Positions 43,485 through 52,355 are shown, counted from the first letter of the stretch. The stretch is DNA of 64,000 bases from Candidatus Leucobacter sulfamidivorax (GCA_016771945.1 QZLF01000002.1:682001-746000), one strand, 5' to 3'. Numbers and translations are program-made. Notes: a model not told the origin generated them from the sequence alone.

Positions 43485-44696
43485 TCACACCGCGATGCTC
43501 AGCAGCCGCTCGAGCTGCGCCCCCACGAGGTCGTGCTCGATGAGGAACGAGTCGTGCCCGAAGGGGCTGTCGAGCCGCGTCGCGAGGGGTCCGTCGAGGC
43601 TGCCGGGGGAGTGCTGCGCGATCTGATCCTGCCCGTCGATCGTGAAGAGCCGGTCGCTCGGGATGCCGAGCACGAGCGTCGGCAGGGTGAGCGCCTGGAG
43701 CGCCTCCTCGACGCCTCCGCGGCCGCGGCCCACGTCGTGGGAGTTCATGGCCTGCACGAGGGTCAGGTAGCTGTTCGCGTCGAAGCGGCGGGTGAACTTG
43801 TTGCCGTGGAAGTCGAGGTAGCTCTCGACGGCGAAGCGGCCCCCGCCGCCCAGCGGGCTCACCGCCGACTGCCACGCGCGGCCGAAGCGCTCGTCGAGCT
43901 CGGTGTTGCTGCGGTAGTTGAGGAGCGCCAGGCGCCGCGCTGTCGCGAGCCCGTGATGCGGGCCCACTCCGTCGGGCGCGTCGTAGTAGTCGCCGCCGCG
44001 CCAGGCGGGGTCGGTGCGGATGGCCTCGAGCTGCACGAGGTTCAGGCCGATCTGATCCGCCGTCGTCACCGGTGGCGCGGCGATGACCGCGAGGCGTTCG
44101 GCGCGTCCCGGATGCATGAGCCCCCACTCGAGGGCGTGCATGCCGCCGACGGATCCGCCGATGGCGGCGACGAAGCGCTCGATGCCGAGCGCGTCGGCGA
44201 ACGCCGCGGCCGCCGTGACCTGGTCGCGGATGGTCAGGTATGGGAAGCGGCCGCCCCATTCGGTGTGGTCGGGCGCGAGGCTCGCGGGCCCCGTCGAGCC
44301 CTGGCAGCCGCCGAGCACGTTCGGCGCGACGATGCAGTACCGCTCGGTGTCGAGGGCCCGGCCGGGGCCGACGACGTCGCTCCACCAGCCGTCGGTAGGA
44401 TGACCGGGGCCGGCGTCGCCCACGAGGTGGCTGTCGCCGGTGAGCGCGTGGAAGACGAGGATCGCGTTGTCCTTCTGCTCGTTCAGCTCGCCGAAGGTCT
44501 CGTAGGCGATGCGGACGTGGGGGATCTCCGCGCCGCCCTCGGTGCGCACCGTGCCGATGCTCGCGAAGCGGCGGTCGCCCACGGGATCTCCGTCGCGCCA
44601 GCCGCCGCTGATGGGCGGGCGGCCGATGATGGCCCGCAGCTGGGCGTCGGTGATGAAGTCCGTCGGGGACGAGTCCTCGGGAGTCTGCCAATCCAT
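43485..44696 (-). CDS. metX: Homoserine O-acetyltransferase
   Basis: 403 aa. Alpha/beta-hydrolase of the MetX family: IAYETFGELNEQKDNAILVFHALTG, NVLGGCQGSTGP, the nucleophile Ser in IGGSVGGMHALEW, and C-terminal Asp/His elements (LGIPSDRLF, FGHDSFLIE). It acetylates homoserine for direct sulfhydrylation by MetY, whose gene lies upstream on the same strand at 46095-47420. The two are separated by a gene on the opposite strand. GGGGAG precedes ATG 44696, suggesting its own translation start and probably its own promoter. Confidence 0.95.
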   Translation of the reverse strand: MDWQTPEDSSPTDFITDAQLRAIIGRPPISGGWRDGDPVGDRRFASIGTVRTEGGAEIPHVRIAYETFGELNEQKDNAILVFHALTGDSHLVGDAGPGHPTDGWWSDVVGPGRALDTERYCIVAPNVLGGCQGSTGPASLAPDHTEWGGRFPYLTIRDQVTAAAAFADALGIERFVAAIGGSVGGMHALEWGLMHPGRAERLAVIAAPPVTTADQIGLNLVQLEAIRTDPAWRGGDYYDAPDGVGPHHGLATARRLALLNYRSNTELDERFGRAWQSAVSPLGGGGRFAVESYLDFHGNKFTRRFDANSYLTLVQAMNSHDVGRGRGGVEEALQALTLPTLVLGIPSDRLFTIDGQDQIAQHSPGSLDGPLATRLDSPFGHDSFLIEHDLVGAQLERLLSIAV

Positions 44697-44760
44697 AGCT
44701 CCCCATTCTCCCCTGTTCTCGGGCCGCGGTGGGCCATGTTACGCGGACGCCCCTCCTCGA

Positions 44761-44850
44761 CCCGGTGAGAGCATGCGCAGGGGGTGAGAGAACGCCTGGG
44801 GTGACTTGCCCAGTGCATGCTTTCACCCCCGACCGATGCTTTCACCCGGG
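44761..44850. repeat. Long imperfect palindrome, copy 2 of the family
   Basis: The left arm has GTGAGAGCATGCGCAGGGG then GTGAGAGAACGCCTGGGG; the right arm reads TTGCCCAGTGCATGCTTTC, ACCCCCGACCGATGCTTTC and ACCCGGG. Arms of ~42 nt pair imperfectly. The repeated unit GTGAAAGCAT...GGGGGTGAAAG is shared with copies at 3154-3232 and 45948-46024. It lies between the starts of metX and the AbiEi/nuclease-like gene, which transcribe away from each other. Confidence 0.75.
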
Positions 44851-44970
44851 TCGGCGCGGGACGGGAAGAAGCAGGGCCATTCGGCGTGCACAGGGCAGAC
44901 CCCGCGTGGGCTCTCCACAGATCGCGGTTCTCAGGCGTCGCGGGGGTCATGAGTGGCCGATGATCGACGC

Positions 44971-45942
44971 ATGGACATCGCCACGCGCATCGCCGGGTTC
45001 GAGGAGTCGCTCGCCTTCACGAGCCGAAGTGAGCGTCTCGACCCGCGGTCGGCGACACGACTGCACCGTGGAATCTATCTGCCGGTCGAGATCTCGGCAT
45101 CCCTTCGTCCCGAAGACCGCCATCTCGCACGCGTGCTGGCCGTCCAGGAGCGCGCAGTCGGCGGACCGGTCTTCTCGCACGTCTCGGCGGCGGTGCTGCT
45201 CGGGCTGCCGCTGCACTCGGGCGCGGATGGGCCGGTCCACCTCACCACCCGCGTCGCGGGACCGAATCGGCGGAGTCCCGGGATCGTGCGGCACCGGGCG
45301 CCGCTGGCGGAGCACGAGGTGGTCGAGGTCTGCGGGCTGCTCTGCACGAGCCCCGACCGGACGCTGCTCGATCTGGCCCGCTTCGAGCCTGCCGAGACGG
45401 CGATCTCCTGCGCGGACGCCTTCCTCCGCCGGGAGTTCCGGGTGGATCGCCGGATCGACCACCTGCGACTCGAGTGCTGGCGCGGCGGCATGCTCGAGAC
45501 GCTGGCCCGCATGCCGGGGGAGCGGGGTGTTCTCCGGGCGCAGGAGGTTCTGGAGCTGGCCGATCCGCGCACCGACTCGGTGCTCGAGAGCGTGAGCCAC
45601 CTCTACCTGCGCCGGCTCGGCTTCGACGTCGAGCTGCAGGTGCCCGTGCCCTCGCCGACCGGCGGGACGTACTTCGTGGACTTCGAGTTCCTCGGCCTGG
45701 GCCTCTTCGGCGAGTGCGACGGCAAGGCGAAGTACCTCGACGAGCGCCTGCGCGGCGGGAACTCGGCCGACGAGCTTGTGTACCGGGAGAAGCGGCGCGA
45801 GAACTGGATCACGGGCACCACGCGGAACGACATGATCCGCTGGGGCTGGCCCGAGACCGCCACGATCCACCGCTTCGCAAGGCATCTGTCGGCGTGCAGG
45901 GTGCGGATACCGCGCCGGCCCGGTCCGCCGCGTCCGAGATGA
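44971..45942 (+). CDS. AbiEi-like / PD-(D/E)XK nuclease-like protein of unknown function
   Basis: 323 aa from ATG 44971; GTG 44953 is in frame. The N-terminal ~70 residues (RLDPRSATRLHRGIYLPVE) recall the winged-helix AbiEi antitoxin module. The middle (FSHVSAAVLLGLPL, SPDRTLLDLARFE) is typical of actinobacterial AbiEi/DUF559-like proteins. The C-terminal part shows TYFVDFEFLGLGLFGECDGKAKY, a D...ExDGK arrangement fitting a PD-(D/E)XK nuclease core. It is bracketed by two related palindromes and sits inverted between metY and metX, as an inserted cassette would. Function could be nuclease, regulator or TA component. Confidence 0.6.
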   Translation: MDIATRIAGFEESLAFTSRSERLDPRSATRLHRGIYLPVEISASLRPEDRHLARVLAVQERAVGGPVFSHVSAAVLLGLPLHSGADGPVHLTTRVAGPNRRSPGIVRHRAPLAEHEVVEVCGLLCTSPDRTLLDLARFEPAETAISCADAFLRREFRVDRRIDHLRLECWRGGMLETLARMPGERGVLRAQEVLELADPRTDSVLESVSHLYLRRLGFDVELQVPVPSPTGGTYFVDFEFLGLGLFGECDGKAKYLDERLRGGNSADELVYREKRRENWITGTTRNDMIRWGWPETATIHRFARHLSACRVRIPRRPGPPRPR

Positions 45943-45947
45943 GACGC

Positions 45948-46024
45948 GAAAGCACCCCTCGGGGGTGAGAGCATGCCCGGGGAATGGTTCCCGGCAGATG
46001 CTTTCACCCCCGAGGGGTGCTTTC
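45948..46024. repeat. Long imperfect palindrome, copy 3 of the family
   Basis: Arms of 37 nt (45948-45984 and 45988-46024) around a 3-nt TGG loop pair at 32 of 37 positions. The left arm begins GAAAGCACCCCTCGGGGGTG and continues AGAGCATGCCCGGGGAA. It starts 6 nt after the nuclease-like gene stop and faces the metY 3' end, so it can terminate both. Confidence 0.85.
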
Positions 46025-46094
46025 AGCGGAGTGGGGCGAGGCGCGTTACGCGTCGCCTGGCGCGGTGGCGCCAGTGCAGCGAGGGAGGAGGGGG

Positions 46095-47420
46095 CTACGC
46101 GTTGCGCGCAGCCGCCACCACCTCGCGAGCGGCGGCGAAACCGCGCTCGAGGTCCGCCCGGATGTCGTCGATGTGCTCGAGGCCGACCGAGAGGCGCACG
46201 AGGCCCGGGGTCACGCCGGCCGTGAGCTGCTGCTCGGGGGTGAGCTGCGAATGGGTGGTCGACGCGGGGTGGATCACGAGCGAGCGCACGTCGCCTATGT
46301 TCGCGACATGGCTGAAGAGCTCGAGCGAGTTCACGAAGGCCTTGCCGGCGTCGACGCCGCCCTTCAGCTCGAAGGAGAGCACCGCGCCGACGCCCTTCGG
46401 GGCGTAGGCGTTGGCGGCCGCGTACCACTGCGAGGTCGGCAGGCCCGAGTACCAGACCGTGGCGACGTCGTCGTGGGAGTCGAGCCACTCGGCGACGGCC
46501 TGCGCGTTCTGCACGTGACGCTCCATGCGCAGCGACAGCGTCTCGATGCCCTGCAGCAGCAGCCAGGCGCTGTTCGGCGCGATGGCGGAGCCGAGATCGC
46601 GCAGCAGCTGCACGCGGGCCTTGATGATGTAGGCGATCGCGTCGCCCACGGCACCCGTGTAGCTGACGCCGTTGTACGAGGGGTCGGGCTCGGTGAGGCC
46701 GGGGAAGCGGTCGACGTGCTGCGACCAGGGGAAGGTGCCGCCGTCGACGATGACGCCGCCGAGGGTCGTGCCGTGGCCGCCCAGGAACTTCGTGGCCGAG
46801 TGCAGCACGATATCGGCGCCGTGCTCGAAGGGGCGCACGAGGTAGGGGCTCGCGACCGTGTTGTCGACGATGAGCGGCAGGCCGTTCTCGTGGGCGACGT
46901 CGGCTACGGCGCGGATGTCGAGCACGTTCGAGCGCGGGTTCGCGATCGACTCGGCGAAGAAGAGCTTCGTGTTCGGGCGCACCGCGCGCTGCCAGGCGGC
47001 CGGATCGTCCTGATCCTCGACGAAGGTGACCTCGATGCCGAGCTTCGCGAGCGAGTACTTGAACAGGTTGTAGGTGCCGCCGTAGATCGAGGAGGACGAG
47101 ACGATGTGGTCGCCGGCGTTCGCGATGTTCAGCACGGCGAAGGTCGAGGCGGCCTGGCCGCTCGCGAGCAGCAGAGCCGCAGTGCCGCCCTCGAGCGCGG
47201 CGATGCGCTGCTCGGCGACGTCCTGCGTCGGGTTCGTGATGCGCGTGTAGATCGGGCCCAGCTCGGCGAGCGCGAAGCGATTGGCCGCCTGCTCGGTGCT
47301 CTCGAAGACGAACGCGGTGGTCTGGTGGATCGGCAGCGCGCGGGCTCCGGTCGCGGGGTCGGGCTGCTGCCCGGCGTGGATCTGCTTGGTCTCGAAGTTC
47401 CAGGCTGCCTGGTCGGTCAT
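46095..47420 (-). CDS. metY: O-acetylhomoserine aminocarboxypropyltransferase (sulfhydrylase)
   Basis: 441 aa from ATG 47420 with AGGAGC upstream. Cys/Met-metabolism PLP family: [61 protein letters not shown] and the Schiff-base Lys in [14 protein letters not shown]. Length and motifs match MetY rather than MetB/MetC. It converts O-acetylhomoserine plus sulfide to homocysteine, using the MetX product. Four phased 10-bp repeats lie just upstream. Confidence 0.95.
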   Translation of the reverse strand: MTDQAAWNFETKQIHAGQQPDPATGARALPIHQTTAFVFESTEQAANRFALAELGPIYTRITNPTQDVAEQRIAALEGGTAALLLASGQAASTFAVLNIANAGDHIVSSSSIYGGTYNLFKYSLAKLGIEVTFVEDQDDPAAWQRAVRPNTKLFFAESIANPRSNVLDIRAVADVAHENGLPLIVDNTVASPYLVRPFEHGADIVLHSATKFLGGHGTTLGGVIVDGGTFPWSQHVDRFPGLTEPDPSYNGVSYTGAVGDAIAYIIKARVQLLRDLGSAIAPNSAWLLLQGIETLSLRMERHVQNAQAVAEWLDSHDDVATVWYSGLPTSQWYAAANAYAPKGVGAVLSFELKGGVDAGKAFVNSLELFSHVANIGDVRSLVIHPASTTHSQLTPEQQLTAGVTPGLVRLSVGLEHIDDIRADLERGFAAAREVVAAARNA

Positions 47421-47434
47421 GGGGGCTCCTCGGG

Positions 47435-47474
47435 GTGGATCGGGATGGATCGTGGTTGATCGTGGTGGGTCGAT
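47435..47474 (-). repeat. Four imperfect 10-bp tandem repeats upstream of metY
   Basis: Units GTGGATCGGG, ATGGATCGTG, GTTGATCGTG and GTGGGTCGAT run head to tail, starting 15 bp before the metY start codon. A one-helical-turn period suggests possible regulator binding on one face of the DNA. Slippage is the alternative. The rest of the 47475-47700 gap shows no feature I can name. Confidence 0.6.
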
Positions 47475-47712
47475 GCTCGGCTCCAGAACGAGGGTACGAG
47501 GTCGCCCCGCGCTGCACAAACCCTGCGACACGCGAAGTCACACGGATCACCGCTCCCGGGGCCGTGACGAGCGGGCCGGTTCTCGCCCTCCGAGGGCGAT
47601 ACGGTGGTGCTCCGACGACGACGCGCCGATAGACTTGCGGAGCGGCCATGGTGGCCGTCTCTCGGCCTGGGGGACCGGTTCGGGGGACTTTCGACGCTAG
47701 GAGAACGCGACG

Positions 47713-48096
47713 ATGTCGTTCCTGTCAAACCTGTGGGATTTCCTCTGGATGTTCCTCACCATCTTCATCTTCATCGCGTACCTGATGGCGCTGTTCTCGA
47801 TCATCGCCGATCTCTTCCGCGACCAGAAGCTCAACGGCTGGTTCAAGGCCATCTGGTTCATCTTCCTGATCTTCGTGCCGCTCATCACCGCGCTGATCTA
47901 CCTGATCGCCCGCGGGCGCGGCATGGCCGAGCGCAACGCCGCGGCGGCCAAGCAGGTGCAGGACGCGCAGGACCAGTACATTCGCCAGGTGGCCGGCGGA
48001 TCCGCCGCCGAGATCGCCGAGGCGAAGAAGCTGCTCGACTCGGGTGCGATCACCCAGGCCGAGTTCGACACGCTGAAGGCGAAGGCGCTCGCCTGA
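47713..48096 (+). CDS. SHOCT / PLDc_N domain membrane protein
   Basis: 127 aa. Two hydrophobic helices (WDFLWMFLTIFIFIAYLMALF; WFKAIWFIFLIFVPLITALIYL) with the DLFRDQKLNGWFKAIW motif of the phospholipase D N-terminal (PLDc_N) domain. A charged linker and a C-terminal SHOCT motif (EIAEAKKLLDSGAITQAEF... LKAKALA) follow. TAGGAGAAC provides the ribosome-binding site. Such proteins are small membrane-associated oligomers of unknown role. Confidence 0.85.
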   Translation: MSFLSNLWDFLWMFLTIFIFIAYLMALFSIIADLFRDQKLNGWFKAIWFIFLIFVPLITALIYLIARGRGMAERNAAAAKQVQDAQDQYIRQVAGGSAAEIAEAKKLLDSGAITQAEFDTLKAKALA

Positions 48097-48116
48097 GCCC
48101 TGCGCTCGCGCAGACG

Positions 48117-48150
48117 GAAGCGGGTCGTCCCCTCGGGGGCGGCCCGCTTC
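48117..48150 (+). terminator. Hairpin terminator after the SHOCT gene
   Basis: GAAGCGGGTCGTCCCC and GGGGCGGCCCGCTTC pair nearly perfectly around a short TC loop, 20 nt after the stop codon. Confidence 0.7.
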
Positions 48151-48244
48151 GCGCGTGCGGTGCGTTTCGGCTCGCGAGGGCGGGGGAGTAGGCTGCCGGT
48201 GGACCGAAGAGGGGCCGGGTGAGAGGCCGAGTGGAAGGAACCGG

Positions 48245-49015
48245 ATGTTGCAGCGGGCTGTCGTGACGGGGGCCAGTTCGGGGATCGGGGCCGCGACGGT
48301 GCGGCTCCTCGCGGAGCTCGGCTGGAGCACCGTCGCCGTCGCCCGGCGGGCGGATCGGCTCGCGGCGCTCGCCGCCGAGACCGGCGCCCACGCGATCGTC
48401 TGCGACGTGACCGACGAGGCGCAGGTCGCCGCGATGGCGCGCGAGGTGGCGGAGACCGGTGGAGCCGACGTGCTCTTCAACAACGCGGGCGGCGCGCTCG
48501 GCACCGAGTCGGTGGAGCGGGCGTCGAACGACGACTGGCGCTGGATGTTCGAGGTCAACGTGATCGGTCTGCGCACCGTCACGGCGGCGCTGCTGCCGGT
48601 CCTGCGCGACGCGGCCCGCGCTCACGGCTGGGCATCGATCGTGAACCTCACCTCGACGGCCGGACACGGCTCCTACCCCGGCGGGGGCGGCTACAACGCC
48701 GCGAAGTTCGCCGCACGGGCCGTGACCGAGGTGCTGCGGCTCGAGCTCGCGGGCGAGCCGATCCGCGTCATGGAGGTCGCGCCGGGGCTCGTGCACACCG
48801 AGGAGTTCACGCTGAACCGGCTGCGCGGCGACGCGGAGAGCGCGGCGAAGCCCTACGCCGATGTCGTACCGCTGACCGCGGAGGACGTGGCGCGCGTCGT
48901 CGTCTCCGCCCTCGAACAGCCTCCGCACGTCAACCAGGACCTCATCGTGCTGCGGCCGGTCGCGCAGTCGAGCGTCTTCCACACCCATCGCGGCCCGCTC
49001 ACTCCGAAAGCGTAG
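48245..49015 (+). CDS. Short-chain dehydrogenase/reductase
   Basis: 256 aa from ATG 48245 with AAGGAA upstream. Classical SDR: cofactor loop [17 protein letters not shown] near residue 83, and the active site with Ser in [12 protein letters not shown] and YNAAKFA (Tyr-x-x-x-Lys). Arg residues after the first strand (VARRADR) favour NADPH. The substrate is unknown; the sequence resembles the YdfG/serine-dehydrogenase-like group. ung starts 4 nt downstream, so the two are probably co-transcribed. Confidence 0.88.
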   Translation: MLQRAVVTGASSGIGAATVRLLAELGWSTVAVARRADRLAALAAETGAHAIVCDVTDEAQVAAMAREVAETGGADVLFNNAGGALGTESVERASNDDWRWMFEVNVIGLRTVTAALLPVLRDAARAHGWASIVNLTSTAGHGSYPGGGGYNAAKFAARAVTEVLRLELAGEPIRVMEVAPGLVHTEEFTLNRLRGDAESAAKPYADVVPLTAEDVARVVVSALEQPPHVNQDLIVLRPVAQSSVFHTHRGPLTPKA

Positions 49016-49019
49016 CGGC

Positions 49020-49712
49020 ATGGGGATGAATCTCTCCGAGCTCGCGGCGGCCGGGCACATCGCCCCCGACTGGGCCGAGGCGCTCGCGCCGGTCGAGGAT
49101 CGCCTCGCCGAGCTCGGCCGCTTCCTGAACTCCGAGCGTGCGGCGGGGCAGCGCGTGCTGCCGGCCGGCGACCGCATCCTCGCGGCGTTCCAGCGGCCCC
49201 TCAAGGACGTGCGCGTGCTGATCGTCGGTCAGGATCCCTACCCGACGATCGGGCACCCCATCGGGCTCTCCTTCGCGACCGCCCCCGACGTGCGGCCGAT
49301 CCCGCGCAGCCTGCAGAACATCTACCGCGAGCTGAACGACGACCTCGGCATCCCGCCGGCCCCGCACGGCGACCTCACGGCCTGGGCGGATCACGGGGTC
49401 ATGCTGCTCAACCGCGTGCTCACCGTGCGCGCCGGCGCCCCGGCCTCGCACCGCGGCAAGGGGTGGGAGGCCTTCACCGAGTGCGCGATCCGCGCCCTCG
49501 TGGATCGCGGGGGCCCGCTCGTCGCGATCCTCTGGGGCAGCGACGCCCGCTCCCTCGGCCCGATGCTCGGCGGGGTGCCGCGCATCGAGAGCCCGCACCC
49601 CTCGCCGCTGTCGGCGTCGCGCGGCTTCTTCGGCTCGCGTCCCTTCAGCCGCGCGAACGCGGCGCTCGAGGCGCAGGGCGCACCCGGTGTGAATTGGGAG
49701 CTTGCCCGCTAG
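49020..49712 (+). CDS. ung: Uracil-DNA glycosylase
   Basis: 230 aa. Family 1 UDG motifs: water-activating loop [17 protein letters not shown] with the catalytic Asp, [14 protein letters not shown] with the uracil-binding Asn, and [19 protein letters not shown] with the DNA-intercalating and catalytic His loop. It removes uracil from DNA to start base-excision repair. ATG 49020 is followed by a second ATG at 49026, either of which may be used. A strong hairpin follows the stop. Confidence 0.95.
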   Translation: MGMNLSELAAAGHIAPDWAEALAPVEDRLAELGRFLNSERAAGQRVLPAGDRILAAFQRPLKDVRVLIVGQDPYPTIGHPIGLSFATAPDVRPIPRSLQNIYRELNDDLGIPPAPHGDLTAWADHGVMLLNRVLTVRAGAPASHRGKGWEAFTECAIRALVDRGGPLVAILWGSDARSLGPMLGGVPRIESPHPSPLSASRGFFGSRPFSRANAALEAQGAPGVNWELAR

Positions 49713-49735
49713 GAGCGAGGCGGCCTGACGCGAAA

Positions 49736-49760
49736 GCGCCCCCGCCGAGGGCGGGGGCGC
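49736..49760. terminator. Bidirectional terminator between ung and the aminotransferase-like gene
   Basis: Perfect 11-bp arms GCGCCCCCGCC (49736-49746) and GGCGGGGGCGC (49750-49760) with a GAG loop. Confidence 0.8.
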
Positions 49761-49784
49761 CGGGTCTTCGTCGCGGGGGTGCGC

Positions 49785-51086
49785 TCAGGCGTCGAGCCCG
49801 CGGATCACCTTCGTCAGCTTGTCGATGAGCAGATCGATGTCCTTCCGCTCCACGGCGAGGGGCGGGCGCACCTTCAGCACGTTGTCGTCGCGGCCGATGC
49901 GGCTGATGAGCACGTGGTCCTTGTACATGGCCTCGACGACCTGCTTCGTGGTGGCGGCATCGGGCTTGCCCGTCTCGGGATCCACGAAGCGCATGCCCGC
50001 GAAGAGCCCGTCGCCGCGCGCACCGCCGTCGATGCGGGGGTTGCCCTCGAGCTCGCGCGTGAGCTCGGTCTGCAGGTGGGCGCCGAGCTCGGTGGCCCGG
50101 GCCCGCAGGCCCTCCTCCTCCATCACCTGCAGCACGGCGTGGCCGGCGGCCGAGGACACCGGGTTGCCGGCGAAGGTGTTGAAGTACATGTTCGCGGCGC
50201 CGAAGGGCTCGAGCAGATCGGCGCGCATGACCGCGGCGCCGATGGGGTGGCCATTGCCCATGGGCTTGCCCATCGTGACGATGTCGGGCACCGCGTCGAA
50301 GAGCTCGTGGCCCCACATGAGACGGCCGATCCGCCCGAAGCCCGACTGCACCTCGTCGGCGACGTAGAGGCCGCCCGCCTTGTGGACGCGCTTCACGAGC
50401 CCCTCGATGTAGCCGGCCGGGGGCACGACGAGGCCCTCGGTCGAGAAGAGCGGGTCGAGGATCGTCGCGGCGACGCCGAAGCCCGCCTTCTGCAGCGAGG
50501 CGATGGCCGCGTCGACCTCGGCGAGCGAGTCCTTCAGCAGCTGCTTCGCCTGGGTCTTGTTCAACCCGGTCGCGTCGGGGATGCGGATCGTGCGGATGTT
50601 GCGCCCGCGCTTCTCGCTGGTGGTGAGGCCGGTGGTGAGCTGGGCCAGGGTGAGCGTCGTGCCGTGGTAGCTGAAGTCGCTCATGATGATGCCGGTGTTG
50701 CCGCTGTGGAAGCGGGCGACGCGGATCGCGAGCTCGTTCGCCTCGGAGCCGCTGTTGACGAAGGCGACGCGGTCGAGCGAGGCATGGAACTCGGCGAGCA
50801 GCGCCTCCGCGTAGTCGACCACGCGGTTGTTCAGGTAGCGGGTGTTGATGGCGAGCTTGCGCATCTGCTGGGCGATCGCCGTCGCGACCTTGGGGTGGCC
50901 GTGGCCGACGTGGGGCACGTTGTTGTAGGCGTCGAGATAGCGCTCGCCCGCCGCCGACTTGAGCCACACGCCCTTGCCGCTGACGAGCTCGAGCGGCTCG
51001 TCGTAGAAGAGGGGGGAGTGCGGTCCGAGCACCGCCTTGCGGCGTTCGAGCAGCGTGGGGGTCTCGGTGGCGCGCTTGGCGGGCAT
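49785..51086 (-). CDS. Class III PLP enzyme, predicted phospho-lyase (ethanolamine-phosphate/phosphohydroxylysine lyase-like)
   Basis: 433 aa from ATG 51086, which has GAAGGAG upstream; ATG 51101 would place the SD inside the gene. Fold-type I class III motifs: FVNSGSEANELAIRVAR, DFSYHGTT, YVADEVQSGFGRIG and PLP Lys in IVTMGKPMGNGHP. The segment YLDAYNNVPHVGHGHP followed by INTRYLNNRVVDYAEAL resembles eukaryotic ETNPPL/PHYKPL phospho-lyases more than ordinary transaminases. It is divergent from an APH-like kinase, the expected partner that would phosphorylate the amino alcohol. Confidence 0.8.
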   Translation of the reverse strand: MPAKRATETPTLLERRKAVLGPHSPLFYDEPLELVSGKGVWLKSAAGERYLDAYNNVPHVGHGHPKVATAIAQQMRKLAINTRYLNNRVVDYAEALLAEFHASLDRVAFVNSGSEANELAIRVARFHSGNTGIIMSDFSYHGTTLTLAQLTTGLTTSEKRGRNIRTIRIPDATGLNKTQAKQLLKDSLAEVDAAIASLQKAGFGVAATILDPLFSTEGLVVPPAGYIEGLVKRVHKAGGLYVADEVQSGFGRIGRLMWGHELFDAVPDIVTMGKPMGNGHPIGAAVMRADLLEPFGAANMYFNTFAGNPVSSAAGHAVLQVMEEEGLRARATELGAHLQTELTRELEGNPRIDGGARGDGLFAGMRFVDPETGKPDAATTKQVVEAMYKDHVLISRIGRDDNVLKVRPPLAVERKDIDLLIDKLTKVIRGLDA

Positions 51087-51149
51087 CTGTGGCTCCTTCA
51101 AGGGTCGTTCTGGAGTAGACTGGATAGAATAATCGTACCCGGTGACTAA

Positions 51150-51172
51150 TTTTTAGACAAGCTGTTTACAAA
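51150..51172. promoter_or_regulatory. Candidate operator in the divergent kinase/phospho-lyase promoter
   Basis: TTTTTAGACA (51150-51159) and TGTTTACAAA (51163-51172) form an imperfect palindrome (8 of 10) around AGC. It lies in an A+T-rich patch between the divergent genes, strikingly unlike the surrounding ~70% G+C. The TetR regulator at 52331-52936 is a plausible ligand. Confidence 0.5.
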
Positions 51173-51196
51173 TTTTTCCCGGGAGGCTACTCTCAG

Positions 51197-52231
51197 ATGC
51201 AGCGTACCGCGGCAACACGAAAGGCGACCATGGCTCTCAACGAAGCGAACTCGCTGGTCCTCGCGAAACTCGCCCTCCCGCAGTTCGGCTTCGACCCCGA
51301 AACCGCGCCGCTCACCTTCATCAAGATGCGCGAGAACACGGTGTTCCGCGCCGACACCCCCGAGGGCCCCATCGCTCTGCGCCTGCACCGTCCCGGCTAC
51401 CGCTCGCAGGAGGAGATCGCGGCGGAGTCGGGCTTCATCGAGGTGCTCGCCGAGCGCGGCTTCCCGGTCGTGCGCCTGGTGCCGACCGTCTCGGGCGACT
51501 ACACCGCCGTCGTCAGCGACGGGGAGACCGAGGTCGTGGTCGACGCCCAGCGCTGGCTGGAGGGATCGCGCCAGCTCGGCGACATCGAGGCCGAGGGCGG
51601 GATCGCGCAGCTCGAGGAGGCGCACTTCGCCACGGTGGGGACGATCGCGGCGCGCATGCACCACGTCGCCGAGGAGCTCGCGGGCGAGCGCAGCTTCCCG
51701 CGCGAGCCGTGGGACGCGGAGGGCATGATCGGCGAGCGGGCGCTCTGGGGCGATGCCCTCACGGTGCCCGGGCTCGACGACGACTCGCGCGGGCAGCTCG
51801 CCCGCACCCGCGCGCACATCATGGCCACTCTCGCCGAGTTCGGCACCGCTCCCGCGGTCTACGGCACGATCCACGCCGACTTCACCGTCGAGAACGTGCT
51901 CGTCAGCGGCGACGACCTCGTGGTGATCGACTTCGACGACTTCGGCGACGGCTGGTACCTCTTCGACCTCGCGACCGTGCTGTTCTGGTTCCTGGAGCAC
52001 CCGGAGTACGAGTCGTTCCGCACGGCGCTGCTGCGGGGCTACCGGTCCGAGCGCGCGCTCAGCACGGAGGAGGAGCGGCTGCTCGACCACTTCCTCGTGG
52101 CGCGCGGCTACACCTACCTCGGCTGGGCCGCGACCCGCACCGAGACCGAGACCGCGCAGTTCGTCATCGACGAGATCGTGCCGCTCGTGGTGAAGCTGGC
52201 GAGGGAGCTCGAGGCGGCCACGGCGGAGTAG
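51197..52231 (+). CDS. APH/choline-kinase-like phosphotransferase
   Basis: 344 aa from ATG 51197; ATG 51230 with AAAGG upstream is an equally good start. Protein-kinase-like fold: the catalytic loop is TIHADFTVENVLV with Asp and Asn, and the metal loop is VVIDFDDFGDGWYLFDLA. LRLHRPGYRSQEEIAAES contributes the N-lobe. This matches the aminoglycoside phosphotransferase/hydroxylysine-kinase superfamily. Because it is divergent from a phospho-lyase-like PLP enzyme, I infer phosphorylation of a hydroxyl-amine compound for later elimination, not antibiotic resistance. Confidence 0.82.
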   Translation: MQRTAATRKATMALNEANSLVLAKLALPQFGFDPETAPLTFIKMRENTVFRADTPEGPIALRLHRPGYRSQEEIAAESGFIEVLAERGFPVVRLVPTVSGDYTAVVSDGETEVVVDAQRWLEGSRQLGDIEAEGGIAQLEEAHFATVGTIAARMHHVAEELAGERSFPREPWDAEGMIGERALWGDALTVPGLDDDSRGQLARTRAHIMATLAEFGTAPAVYGTIHADFTVENVLVSGDDLVVIDFDDFGDGWYLFDLATVLFWFLEHPEYESFRTALLRGYRSERALSTEEERLLDHFLVARGYTYLGWAATRTETETAQFVIDEIVPLVVKLARELEAATAE

Positions 52232-52271
52232 CGCCGCTCGAGTCCGCAGAGCGGGCACCGCGCCTCGGCTT

Positions 52272-52355
52272 CGCGGCGCGAGCGTCGCGGAACCGATTCA
52301 GGTCCGCGGTGCGAGCATCGCGGCTCCGATTCAGCTCCGCGGTGCGAGCATCGCG
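52272..52355. repeat. 33-bp tandem repeats covering the TetR gene 3' end
   Basis: Unit CGCGGTGCGAGCATCGCGG plus CTCCGATTCAGCTC is present as 52272-52304 (diverged), 52305-52337 and a partial 52338-52355. The partial copy encodes the last residues of the regulator (AMLAPRS). The other two copies lie beyond its stop codon. Each unit also contains a small GCGATGCTCGCACCGC hairpin. Confidence 0.8.

Noticed and set aside
51197-52231. Aminoglycoside phosphotransferase resistance gene
   Set aside because: The fold matches, but context (divergent phospho-lyase-like enzyme and TetR) argues for a metabolic kinase. No resistance-type family could be assigned.
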